The notes below the pieces were generated by a model, which made no database searches, had not been told where the DNA came from, and saw nothing but the letters and a program-made list of their open reading frames with translations. From assembly GCA_032622095.1 (NCBI GenBank), contig CP136063.1, positions 122,098,723-122,162,722 of the forward strand: 64,000 nucleotides of DNA, read 5' to 3'. Each line of letters opens with the position of its first letter. Within the stretch, counting starts at the first letter, position 1. This DNA comes from Siphonodentalium dalli (lineage: Eukaryota > Mollusca > Scaphopoda > Gadilida > Siphonodentaliidae). Made by a program: the position numbers and the translations under genes. Positions 22,915 through 34,549 of the stretch are shown one piece after another.

Positions 22915-25808
22915 CTTGATTCCGAAATATCGAATATGATCGAGATTCGAATCGACGAATGCACAGCCCGGCCCCATGGAAAATACAATTTTACCGATTT
23001 ATTTTGTCATTTAATATACTTATTAAGTAACTTTCTTCGGTCGTAACATATATCAATATACCATAACATCATCTGGACCATATTCATAGGCAACCAAACT
23101 GCTTTCAAGCGACAAATCGCTAGAAAATTCGCAAGATTGTCAAGATGTAGCAAAATTCAAAGGGTTACGGGTGCGGGTGTACTCCGTTGATGCCCCGTTT
23201 GCGCGGAGTTAGAAAAGACGGGAAAAGTCGCGTGCGGCGATCTGAATAAACCAATTATTTTCATGGTACAATTGGAAAAAGTAGAATTGTACCACAAAAC
23301 TGGAACGAGATAGCCATGGTAACTCGGTCCACTGGCCAATCAGGATATGGCTTTTAAGCATAGTTAGGCAGGGTCTTATTACAAATATATATAATTGACC
23401 ATGGAGTTAATACAATTTTTTTTATATTTTTTTTAATATTTTAATAAAAAAAACAATTCCACAGTTTTTTTAAATATTCTTTTATTTTTTAATATATCAT
23501 TTCTTTTCTATTCTTTTTTGGTTAAAGAGTTTAATCTGATTTTTTGTTTTAGTTATGTCCCTGGCCCCACCCACATTTAACCCAGTGACCTCATTTGAAC
23601 AAATCTGAACCACAGTCAACCAAGGATCCTTCATACCAAATATGAACCCATTTGGCCTGATGGTATTTGAGAAGAAGATGTTTAAAATAATTACTATGGA
23701 GGGAAAGAGTTATGGCCCTGATTTCTCAACTAATCAACCTGGTGACCTCATTTGGACAAATCTGAATGTGATTCACCTAGGGAACATCCACACCAAATAT
23801 GAACCCGTTCCGTCTTACAGTTTTGGCGGAGTAGATGATTCTTGACGGACGAACAAACGGACGGTGGACGAGGAGTGATGACTAGCTCCACCGGAGACTT
23901 CATCTCAGGTGAGCTAAAAAGTACAGAGACACATCTATAAAATGTATAGAAATTTTCAACAGTGTCTCACTAAAAAAATCTCACTGAACACATTATCGTT
24001 GTTTCAATGCATCAATAACTACCAAACCAACTTGAGCATAAAAGATGGAATACGTCAATCACTCCATTATTTAGCTGGTTTTTCGTTCCAATTCTATCTA
24101 TTCTATGTGAGATAATGGTCTCTCATTCACAGGAAACATATATCACTCTTAGCATTGATTTCCGAGACAAACTATGTACATTTTAAATGGATTCATCAAC
24201 ACTTCTGCAAGAGAATGACAGAATATCACAAAGAACGTTGTCACCTTGCCACCAGAAACAATAGAGTGCAGAAAACTTAATAAATCTAACAAAAGACAAG
24301 AAAACTCTCTCCATTCATCCTCCTTATCAATAGATATGTGCTTCATCTTGTCTATAATGGCATGTAAAATGTGTATTAAATATGAGAGCTGCATGAGAAG
24401 GAAAGTAAGACTTTCGTCCTAAATTGAAGATAATCGTGATAATACAACTGACACGCTTGTAGATAATGGCATGATATACATGTAGTTGCAAACTAGAGTT
24501 GTGACTATTGTGGTATTTTACACATGATGTGGGCATTTTTCTAACCAACCCAAATTTATGCACCTCATTTCCCCAGAAATGGTGATATCTTATGTTTAAT
24601 AACCTTTTCCATGTACTGGTGTAATAGTTTACTCACCCCCCTGGATATCTCTTTAAAATACCCGCCCTGGGTATTTTCCTTTTTTTCCTACACATATTAT
24701 GAATAAGCATGGAATATAAAACAAGAGCATCACTTGTGTGTGGTTAAAGACACATGTTTTTAGTTTACTTGTAAAATTGTCATTAAAACAGGTTAATTCT
24801 AAGTGAAAAATGGCCGTATCTCATGTAATATAATTGGACGGAACCCATATTCAAATTTGTTCTGCATTTTTGGGTGAGAAACATATGTGCCAACTTTGGT
24901 TCTGATAAAATAATCCAAATTGGAGTTATCCGTTGGAAATCAAAACATTTTAATAGAAAAAATCATGGATGGCTTAAGTGATAACAAAAATACCACGTTT
25001 TTTTTTCAAACGGGCGAATACAAACATATTTCAGTCATAGGTGGGGGAGAGAAGATAGCCTTGAGGAAGATACCCATGGGGATGATATCGTGGTACACTA
25101 TTAAAGTCTCATTGATTATCCTGGATATTTTATTGTATGGGCCTGGGCCCCCTACAATTGGGGAAAATGGTGAGATAAAGGGTTGAATTTGGGAATTTTT
25201 AGGCCACCTGCTCATTCATAATTACCTAAAAGTCCTATGTGAGATCAAGGATTTAGAGTTAACTCCCATGCAATATATATCCCACAATAACAAGAATGCA
25301 AGTTGGATGTTGCAAATTATATTCAAGCAGCTAAATAATCCACCATTTTCCCCACAATTAAATGCTGAATTGTTTGTAGCAGTATAAAATTCAATTAAGT
25401 ATAACCATACTAAGGTTAAACCTTCTATGACTTTCCTACCATACAACTTGAACTACCTTTCACAAGCATGCATGGCTGTCAAACTGTTGAAAATTTCCAT
25501 GAAACAATCACTTGGGGCACATATATGTGCCCCAACCTATATAAAATATATATTACGAATGTAATGTACCTTGGACCATTAGCCTGACAGACTTAGTTTT
25601 GTTCAGATTTAAAGTTGACTATTTTTGTGGTATGCAGTTCTATGGTGTTGTTGTTTTGCATTATTTCCTTTGAAAGAGCTGTGTGGGTGCACTTTTTCCA
25701 TTTTAGTGGTTTCCATGCTTAGCCTAATATTCTCTAGATGTGGAAAGTTAATAGATGGAATTTCCTGTTTACAGAAAACTACTAAATTGATAAGCTAGTA
25801 CACCTCAT
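22915..25808. repeat. 3-kb tandem duplication, copy 1
   Basis: Begins cttgattccgaaatat and ends gctagtacacctcat. It matches 25811-28945 with about 99% identity by eye. Contents include a short inverted pair (ggtacaatt / aattgtacc near 23264-23296), T-rich tract, 'acctcatttgaacaaatctg' units ending caggtgagctaaaa at 23908-23921, and a 'gggccgtatctc'-type unit near 24810. No conserved protein frame: minus frames at 23157-23339 and 24149-24394 are identical in both copies simply because the DNA is. Confidence 0.95.
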
Positions 25809-25810
25809 TC

Positions 25811-28800
25811 CTTGATTCCGAAATATCAAATATGATCGAGATTCGAATCGACGAATGCACAGCCCGGCCCCATGGAAAATACAATTTTACCGATTTATTT
25901 TGTCATTTAATATACTTATTAAGTAACTTTCTTTGGTCGTAACATATATCAATATACCATAACATCATCTGGACCATATTCATAGGCAACCAAACTGCTT
26001 TCAAGCGACAAATCGCTAGAAAATTCGCAAGATTGTCAAGATGTAGCAAAATTCAAAGGGTTACGGGTGCGGGTGTACTCCGTTGATGCCCCGTTTGCGC
26101 GGAGTTAGAAAAGACGGGAAAAGTCGCGTGCGGCGATCTGAATAAACCGATTATTTTCATGGTACAATTGGAAAAAGTAGAATTGTACCACAAAACTGGA
26201 ACGAGATAGCCATGGTAACTCGGTCCACTGGCCAATCAGGATATGGCTTTTAAGCATAGTTAGGCAGGGTCTTATTACAAATATATATAATTGACCATGG
26301 AGTTAATACAATTTTTTTTATATTTTTTTTAATATTTTAATAAAAAAAACAATTCCACAGTTTTTTTAAATATTCTTTTATTTTTTAATATATCATTTCT
26401 TTTCTATTCTTTTTTGGTTAAAGAGTTTAATCTGATTTTTTGTTTTAGTTATGTCCCTGGCCCCACCCACATTTAACCCAGTGACCTCATTTGAACAAAT
26501 CTGAACCACAGTCAACCAAGGATCCTTCATACCAAATATGAACCCATTTGGCCTGATGGTATTTGAGAATAAGATGTTTAAAATAATTACTATGGAGGGA
26601 AAGAGTTATGGCCCTGGTTTCTCAACTAATCAACCTGGTGACCTCATTTGGACAAATCTGAATGTGAGTCACCTAGGGAATATCCACACCAAATATGAAC
26701 CCATTAGGCCTTATAGTTCTGGAAAAAAAGTCGTTCTAAGAATTACTATGAAGGAATAGAGTTGTGGCCCTGCTTTCTCAACTAATCAACCTGGTGACCT
26801 CATTTGGACAAATCTGAATGTGATTCACCTAGGGAACATCCACACCAAATATGAACTTGTTCCGTCTTACAGTTTTGGCGGAGTAGATGATTCTTGACGG
26901 ACGAACAAACGGACGATGGACGAGGAGTGATGACTAGCTCCACCGGAGACTTCATCTCAGGTGAGCTAAAAAGTACAGAGACACATCTATAAAATGTATA
27001 GAAATTTTCAACAGTGTCTCACTAAAAAAATCTCACTGAACACATTATCGTTGTTACAATGCATCAATAACTACCAAACCAACTTGAGCATAAAAGATGG
27101 AATACGTCAATCACTCCATTATTTAGCTGGTTTTTCGTTCCAATTCTATCTATTCTATGTGAGATAATGGTCTCTCATTCACAGGAAACATATATCACTC
27201 TTAGCATTGATTTCCGAGACAAACTATGTACATTTTAAATGGATTCATCAGCACTTCTGCAAGAGAATGACAGAATATCACAAAGAACGTTGTCACCTTG
27301 CCACCAGAAACAATAGAGTGCAGAAAACTTAATAAATCTAACAAAAGACAAGAAAACTCTCTCCATTCATCCTCCTTATCAATAGATATGTGCTTCATCT
27401 TGTCTATAATGGCATGTAAAATGTGTATTAAATATGAGAGCTGCATGAGAAGGAAAGTAAGACTTTCGTCCTAAATTGAAGATAATCGTGATAATACAAC
27501 TGACACGCATGTAGATAATGGCATGATATACATGTAGTTGCAAACTAGAGTTGTGACTATTGTGGTATTTAACACATGATGTGGGCATTTTTCTAACCAA
27601 CCCAAATTTATGCACCTCATTTCCCCAGAAATGGTGATATCTTATGTTTAATAACCTTTTCCATGTACTGGTGTAATAGTTTACTCACCCCCCTGGATAT
27701 CTCTTTAAAATACCCGCCCTGGGTATTTTCCTTTTTTTCCTACACATATTATGAATAAGCATGGAATATAAAACAAGAGCATCACTTGTGTGTGGTTAAA
27801 GACACATGTTTTTAGTTTACTTGTAAAATTGTCATTAAAACAGGTTAATTCTAAGTGAAAAATGGCCGTATCTCATGTAATATAATTGGACGAAACCCAT
27901 ATTCAAATTTGTTCTGCATTTTTGGGTGAGAAACACATGTGCCAACTTTGGTTCTGATAAAATAATCCAAATTGGAGTTATCCGTCGGAAATCAAAACAT
28001 TTTAATAGAAAAAATCATGGATGGCTTAAGTGATAACAAAATACCACGTTTTTTTCTTCAAACGGGCGAATACAAACATATTTCAGTCATAGGTGGGGGA
28101 GAGAAGATAGCCTTGAGGAAGATACCCATGGGGATGATATCGTGGTACACTATTAAAGTCTCATTGATTATCCTGGATATTTTATTGTATGGGCCTGGGC
28201 CCCCTACAATTGGGGAAAATGGTGAGATAAAGGGTTGAATTTGGGAATTTTTAGGCCACCTGCTCATTCATAATTACCTAAAAGTCCTATGTGAGATCAA
28301 GGATTTAGAGTTAACTCCCATGCAATATATATCCCACAATAACAAGAATGCAAGTTGCATGTTGCAAATTATATTCAAGCAGCTAAATAATCCACCATTT
28401 TCCCCACAATTAAATGCTGAATTGTTTGTAGCAGTTTAAAAATTCAATTAAGTATAACCATACTAAGGTTAAACCTTCTATGACTTTCCTACCATACAAC
28501 TTGAACTACCGTTCACAAGTATGCATGGCTGTCAGACTGTTGAAAATTTCCATGAAACAATCACTTGGGGCACATATATGTGCCCCAACCTATATAAAAT
28601 ATATATTACGAATGTACAGTAATGCCCTAATTAATCGACTCCTTAAGCACAGCAGAATTATGGGTAACTTTTCAGGATTTAGTCGGAAATATGGCCTGTA
28701 CTGTACCTTGGACCATTAGCCTGACAGACTTAGTTTTGTTCAGATTTAAAGTTGACTATTTTTGTGGTATGCAGTTCTATGGTGTTGTTGTTTTGCATTA

Positions 28801-28945
28801 TTTCCTTTGAAAGAGCTGTGTGGGTGCACTTTTTCCATTTTAGTGGTTTCCATGCTTAGCCTAATATTCTCTAGATGTGGAAAGTTAATAGATGGAATTT
28901 CCGGTTTACAGAAAACTACTAAATTGATAAGCTAGTACACCTCAT
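25811..28945. repeat. 3-kb tandem duplication, copy 2
   Basis: Same start and end as copy 1, separated from it by two filler bases (25809-25810). It is longer for two reasons. First, an additional ~153-bp unit of the 'acctcatttggacaaatctg' repeat lies at about 26710-26862. Second, a 91-bp family-B MITE sits at 28615-28705. Otherwise only scattered single-base changes are seen. Confidence 0.95.
28615..28705. mobile_element. Half-length family-B MITE inside copy 2
   Basis: Starts tacagtaatgccctaattaa and continues through cagcagaattatgggtaac and ggatttagtcggaaatatgg like the left arms of 3241-3414 and 33387-33590. It ends ggcctgtactgta, roughly the reverse complement of its start. The second palindrome arm is missing. 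The equivalent place in copy 1 (25557-25567) has no element. Confidence 0.85.
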
Positions 28946-29922
28946 GAAGGAATCTATGCTATCTGAAGACAACAATATGGATATTATATACTAAACAAAC
29001 AAAATGTCAAACAGATGACATTGACCATATATTTTATGGTAAATTTTGGACAGAGAATGTTCAGCAAGTATACAAATTGATAGGAAATGATCGAATAACT
29101 GCCATTAAAAGTACATGATCTGAACTAGTGAAAGGTTCGATGACTATTTAATTGAGAGCAATAATGATTCAAGAATGTTAACAGAATGTTAGTTGTACGT
29201 GTTCTGGAAAATTGTGTGCATCCATTAGCAATAACTGTTACAATTAAGAACCAGCCCAATAATTATACATGTTGGCATGCAGACTTGTCCACAAAAGCAG
29301 GGAGCAATCAACTGGAAATAGGCCACAGTATTAGAGATGGCTGGTCAGCTGGAAATTTGGCTATGGACCCGGCCCATGACCTAAAAACTCATCTCAGCCC
29401 AAATGTTTATATCATGGAAATGACTTAATGAAGCTGATGACATGTTTGTAATAGTGAACCAACAGAGGACAAGATGCAAATGGAAAAATGAATGTGATTT
29501 CTACTTTGCTTCAGTACACATATCCATCACATAATATCCCATCCAACAACTGAACTACGTTCTAATTATTAAACCGACATCCTATATGACCTGGAGATTA
29601 TCTGCATGGCTAAGTTTTTCCATAATCAGGGGACTATAAATCGAAGTCAGGTCACTTGCACCACAAAGGCCATCTATGGCACATCATGATTGGCCAAGCT
29701 ATAATTAGCTATCTATCTGGGGTACATGTGATAGCTGTCTAGATTAACTGGTAATGGAAGGAAGAAATAGTCCTAGTGACATATTGCACCACACTACATG
29801 TTACTAAACTTAAAAGTAAGTCTTAATTCTGCATGCTGGCGACGATTAACATACGTCATTGATATAAAATCAGTGACACTCAAATAATTAGTGCACAATA
29901 TTTAAAGAGTGACATTATATAT
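28946..29922. other. No gene recognised
   Basis: Unique A+T-rich DNA. The 80-codon plus frame at 29186-29428 has mixed composition but no motif I can name and no clear splice context. Confidence 0.4.
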
Positions 29923-30979
29923 TTAAGGAGGAGGTCAAGTGACCAATTTTGAATGGGGATTTCCATGCAAATCTCCCCAGCATTAGTAATATATGAAGCA
30001 ATTGTCTGGGAACTAAAGCAGCCATATCATTAAACAGATATAACATTTAACTGGCGGCTGGGCTTGGTAAATAGGCAATTTTTGCTATAAATTATTTTTT
30101 GAGAATTTTTTTTTCTGAAAATACAACACTTGACCTAGTTTTAAAAAATCAGTAAAAAAAATTAACAAATAATAAATCAACATTCTAATGGAACAAATTA
30201 CAAGCCTAAGTGCCACCGCAGACGCTAGGATTAAAATCGTAAGTGGGGAAAATCGTAGGTGGAGAAATCGTAGCTTGCCCGCAGGCGCTACGGTGCTGCG
30301 ATGTTTGCAGCTACGATTTTATCAACGTGATCGATCACATGATAGCAAAATGTTATACCCCATTCTCCGCATTATGCAACTAAATACATATGGCATGTAT
30401 CTCAGTGTTCTAAACTAACAAGTTGATGTTGAAAGTTCAAGTGAAATTGAATATTTTTTTAATTTTGACATTTTTGTACCTGTCAACTCAACAGGCACAG
30501 CTGCCCCAATTGAATTTCAACAATTGCGGCAGCCCTCTACTCCTTGCCTGATATGTGGCATAGGCCTGTACTCACTGCCGTGCCACATCTCCACCAATGT
30601 GGCCTCGTTTTTGTAAGTGCAAGCAGTTTGTAAACTTTGCGCTATTTTTGAATGTTTTCTTTTCGTGGTATTTACAACATGACCAGTGCAACAGTGGTCA
30701 TGTGACAGCTACGATGCGCGCGTTGCCAAGGTCACGCCACAAATTTCCTGGTAAAATCAAACAGTGCTTGATTGCTACGATTTGGCTACGATATTGTCGT
30801 GGGCATGCGCATTGGATGCTTCCTCCTGCGATTTTCCCAACTTACCGATTTTAATCGCAGCGTGTGCGGTGGCACTAACTGCCAGATAAATCTAAATTGT
30901 TTTCAATACCGCACAAAGTCACACCTGCTGTGATTTGCATGGAAATGCCCATTCAAAACTGGTCACTTGACCTCCTTAA
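29923..30979. mobile_element. Non-autonomous TIR element with nested insertion
   Basis: Left terminus ttaaggaggaggtcaagtga (29923) continuing ccaattttgaatggggat and ttccatgcaaatc is mirrored by gatttgcatggaaatgccc, attcaaaactggtcacttga and cctccttaa (30932-30979). TTAA is at both outer edges. A second pair of inverted ends lies inside (30209-30877). No transposase frame is visible; small plus frames inside translate inverted-repeat sequence. Confidence 0.75.
30209..30877. mobile_element. Inner inverted-repeat element
   Basis: agtgccaccgcagacgctag, gattaaaatcgtaagt and ggggaaaatcg at the left are mirrored by cgattttcccaacttaccga, ttttaatcgc and gcgtgtgcggtggcact at the right. Subterminal 'gctacgatt'/'aatcgtag' motifs repeat near both ends. 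GC is locally higher than in the enclosing element, consistent with a separate insertion. Confidence 0.7.
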
Positions 30980-31438
30980 GAGGCAACATTTAAATGGGGA
31001 ATTAAGTGTTAATTTTCAACAAAAGATTACTCAATATTTACAAACCGTAGAATAATATGTATATAGGAGGTACGGCACAGCAGCAATGTTATATATTTTA
31101 TGCCTCCGAAACATGTTCGTAGAATAATACTTCATGTCTTGTTGGAATCCTTGAGCATATATCTGGTGACAACGCAAAGCAGATTTTTATTTTTATGTTT
31201 TGTTTTGTGACATTTGATGGAAATATTATAAACAATGGTGACCTACTTTTTAATAAGTCCAATAATCATACCTGGTATGAAAATCAAAATTCCGCTTCGC
31301 ATTCTCACTAGATAAGTCTTCAAACTTTTCTAAAAGGTATGATATGGTCACCTGCGCTTTGTAAAGTTTGATCAATCTTTACTTAAAAATTAACACTGAA
31401 ATCCCCATTCAAATGTTGCCACTTTACCTCCCTCTTAA
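30976..31438. mobile_element. Second TIR element abutting the first
   Basis: Left ttaagaggcaacatttaaat plus ggggaattaagtgttaat is mirrored by attaacactgaaatcccc, attcaaatgttgcc and ctccctcttaa, ending at TTAA 31435-31438. Its outer sequence (gaatgggg.ttt) resembles the terminus of the 29923-30979 element, so the two are relatives. They share the TTAA at 30976-30979. Confidence 0.65.
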
Positions 31439-32337
31439 TATGGAAGTTATGACGTAAAACTGAAGAATGCTCTCCGATAATAGATTTATAAGACTTTAAA
31501 ACATTATGAATTTCCCAATTTGTGAGGAATGCATTGCAGCCAATATACCACTAGCGACATCTGCTTTAAAATTTCAATAATGCCCACACAAAAACATGTC
31601 ATACTGCATTAACAGACTATCACCACTAGTAAATTTCAAAACTCAATCCCATTTCTATCATACTAATATCACTTTAATATGGAAATACTATTCGCGTTTC
31701 TATCAGGACAGTGTTATAATCTGCAAGTAAAATAACAATTTTCATTGAAAGTCTCAAAGACAAAATGAATGCCACATGTGCATGTGACTATTTTATAATC
31801 TTCCGAATGTGACATTTCACAATTGCGCCTTCCAATATTGTGATGAAGCTACTATATATTAGGGACCCCACTACTAGATTACGACTTCACCATTCAGAAC
31901 TGGTTGTCAATCAAATTATAGATAAAATATTCAAGCAAAAAATTACAATGGACACAATACTTCCATTCTTAATGATGATATTGCATAACATTATACAGCA
32001 AATTAAAAATTTGAATTCATGGAATGTGTGTAAAATACTACAGCCCCGGTTTGCAAATGCAATGAACCAATATGAAATTCATGAATTTTTATAATGTGTC
32101 AATTTTGAAGGGGATAATACTTTTATGTAGACATAGTCACAGTGCTTGAGTACCTGCCGTAGGCACTTGCGTCACTGTGCACAGTCCAAACAAGCCAGGG
32201 AAACTGCTTCAATACACAAATATACATACCGGTATTCAGAATGTATGACAATGGCTCAGCATGTGGTGTCATTGATTCTTCATATCCATTAACAAAAACT
32301 CATTTCTTAAGATGTCCCTTTAATAATATCTCAGATG
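31439..32337. other. No gene recognised
   Basis: Unique A+T-rich DNA. The 84-codon plus frame at 31840-32094 lacks identifiable motifs. Confidence 0.4.
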
Positions 32338-32415
32338 GAGCTTGTCTGGGATTGAACCCATGTCCTCCTTACATAGCCCAGACTGCTATGATTGTATCCA
32401 CGACCTAACTGCCTA
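32338..32415 (-). ncRNA. tRNA-like SINE head (pol III A/B boxes)
   Basis: On the minus strand ttaggtcgtggata resembles a degraded A box, and about 40 bases later gggttcaatccca matches the B box (GGTTCRANTCC). Between them ctgggctatgtaaggaggac is like an anticodon-arm remnant. It does not fold as an intact tRNA: acceptor arms do not pair and the D-arm is short. A tRNA-derived SINE fragment is therefore more likely than a functional tRNA gene. Confidence 0.4.
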
Positions 32416-32811
32416 AAAGGAAGCCCTTTCATTAAGAGTCAATCTGCGTATCAGTCTGACAAAGTGTGACACAGAATGGATCTATATACCCAACTATATA
32501 TACCAATTATCATGGAAGTTTTTAAAAACTCAATATTTCACATTAGAAAGTCAAGATGCTTTTTAAATAACTAGACATATGTTCAAAATAATGGGAATTG
32601 AGATTTTATACATTGCCCGAGTTCATTATTGGTTGATGCTTCTAATTGTATAAAAATACTGGTAGGAAAACCCTCCCAACATAATAAATTAGGGATAGAT
32701 GCAGTTATCAAAGGATAATAATAGCTAAACACTGTCCATTATTCCAGGAAATGGATGTCCATTAAATTGGATATCAAACATATATTACTAACAAATGATA
32801 CCAACTTATTG

Positions 32812-32953
32812 GACAGCTGAGTTGGTAATAACATACATGACAGCTGAGTTGGTAATATAAACATACATGACAGCTGAGTTGGTAATAACATACATGTCAG
32901 CTGAGTTGGTAATAACATACATGTCAGCTGAGTTGGTAATAACATACATGTCA
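32812..32953. repeat. Minisatellite, 27-bp unit, five copies
   Basis: gctgagttggtaataacata units anchor at 32816, 32843, 32873, 32900 and 32927 (spacings 27, 30, 27, 27). The second unit has a three-base insertion (taa). The minus frame covering it (32739-32945) is an in-frame translation of the repeat. Confidence 0.95.
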
Positions 32954-33234
32954 GATCATGGCATTATAAAGCATCCATTATGATCCTTTTAACAGAATGC
33001 TTTGAACAAAGGAAAAGGAGTAGATATCATAGTAATGATTTCAGATAGCAAAATTACCATTCAAATCCTTAAAGAAACCACTTCAGTTCCTATATGCTTT
33101 TAAAGTAGAGAAATATGACTATTACATACATACAAAGTATAAAACTTTTCTTATTTGAAGAATAAGCTAAATGAAATGTTCAAATGGACCAATAATCTGT
33201 CCCGGATGAAATTATCTCAATAGGCTTAACCCCA

Positions 33235-34322
33235 GTGTTCTCGCTGTTGGCGGTCAAATTGGCCAATAGTCAGATTATTACGAAAATGGCCACAGAAAAT
33301 TATTTGGCCAAAAAAGGTTCAGGTTTATAATATATGGTCAGCAAATATCTCTCACAATAGCACCAGATATAACTAGAACCCTTACATACAGTAACGCCCT
33401 AAGTAATCGACTTCTTATCCACAGCAGAATTATGGGTAACTTTTCAGGATTTAGTCGGAAATATGGCTTGTTGCCATTCATCGGTCAGCTCTCAGACATG
33501 GCAACAAGCCATATTTCCGACTAAATCCTGAAAAGTTACCCATAATTCTGCTGCGGTTATAAAGAGTCGATTATTTAGGGCATTACTGTGCATAAGTAGA
33601 TTAAATAGTAGTTGTTTGCTGGTGTATGTTAGTGTAACAATGTACCAGAAGTCATGTGCAGTTTGTCACGGATTAATGACTCGCCTGGCGAGGATTATAT
33701 ATTACATCTGAAACCCCGAGGTCCAGTGTTGTGTATAATATCTATCTAATGTTGATGGTATTTGTTCTATATACTTCTTGTTGGTACAATTTATCATATG
33801 CACATTCCTTCAGGTACTTAAAATCATATCAGACATCACCACACAATTCCCGATGAAATTTAACATCACCACCAATTTCTGGTGACATTTATGATAAAAA
33901 CAATAGTCGGCAACTCTGTGATGTTGATGATTATCACACCCACCTCAGAAATGATACATGTAGGTGCCAGATGAACAGAATGACCTATACACGCGCTTAC
34001 TTATCAACACAATGATGATTAGCCATGATTACTGCATTCTTTCTTAATCAGTTGACAATACTTTTGTGATGTATAGTTTCAATAGAACACCATGTCAAAC
34101 AAAATGATACCCGCTGTCAATTTCCTCATCTAAAATTTAATCAGTTATTTTGTTATCATGGCATATTTTTTATTCACTAGCTTCGCATATTTTTATTCTT
34201 TTATTTTTTTATTCTATTATTTAGCCTCAGATTTTGGTTTTACATTTTGCTCAAAGTTTCTGAAAAATGGCCAATGAAATTCCGAAATGACCAATAGATT
34301 TTTCTGGCCATTGTGATCACTG
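33235..34322. mobile_element. Possible hAT-like element remnant
   Basis: Left cagtgttctcgctgttggc, with ggccaatag and aaaatggccac close behind, faces right aaatggccaatgaaat, gaccaatag and tggccattgtgatcactg. The termini CAGTG...CACTG and the mirrored ggcca/tggcc motifs resemble hAT ends. I see no 8-bp target duplication and no transposase, so this is tentative. Confidence 0.35.
33387..33590. mobile_element. Long-palindrome MITE, family B, full length
   Basis: tacagtaacgccctaagtaa at the left and ttatttagggcattactgt at the right bound two arms that pair through cagcagaattatgggtaac, ttcaggatttagtcggaaat and ggcttgttgcca. The loop is about 33480-33500. It is about 30 bp longer than the copy at 3241-3414 because the palindrome continues inward through gttgccat/atggcaac. 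It lies inside the putative hAT-like remnant. Confidence 0.85.
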
Positions 34323-34327
34323 CATGG

Positions 34328-34549
34328 TTAACCATTTGATGACTCAATGGGTACACTCGCTGACAAGTAGCTTAAAACTGGAGGAATGTTAAGATAATTA
34401 ATTCCCTCCAAATAACTGAATAGGAATCGTATGCGTTCTCTGTTTGTAATATCAAAATACCCCTCCAAGTAAATTATTAAGAGACTATTTCATCGTATAC
34501 TTTTATAATTAAATAAATGGGAGAATCCATTCAGTAATGAAAGGGTTAA
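34328..34549. mobile_element. piggyBac-like MITE, subfamily 2, inverted copy
   Basis: TTAACCATTTGATGAC at the left and TAATGAAAGGGTTAA at the right (ending 34549). The segment gggagaatccattcag is the reverse complement of the end of the 4244-4487 element. Confidence 0.55.

Noticed and set aside
23157-28267. Protein frames identical in two places (for example 23157-23339 and 26053-26235), suggesting conserved paralogues
   Set aside because: Identity follows from the recent 3-kb DNA duplication; non-coding sequence between them is just as similar.
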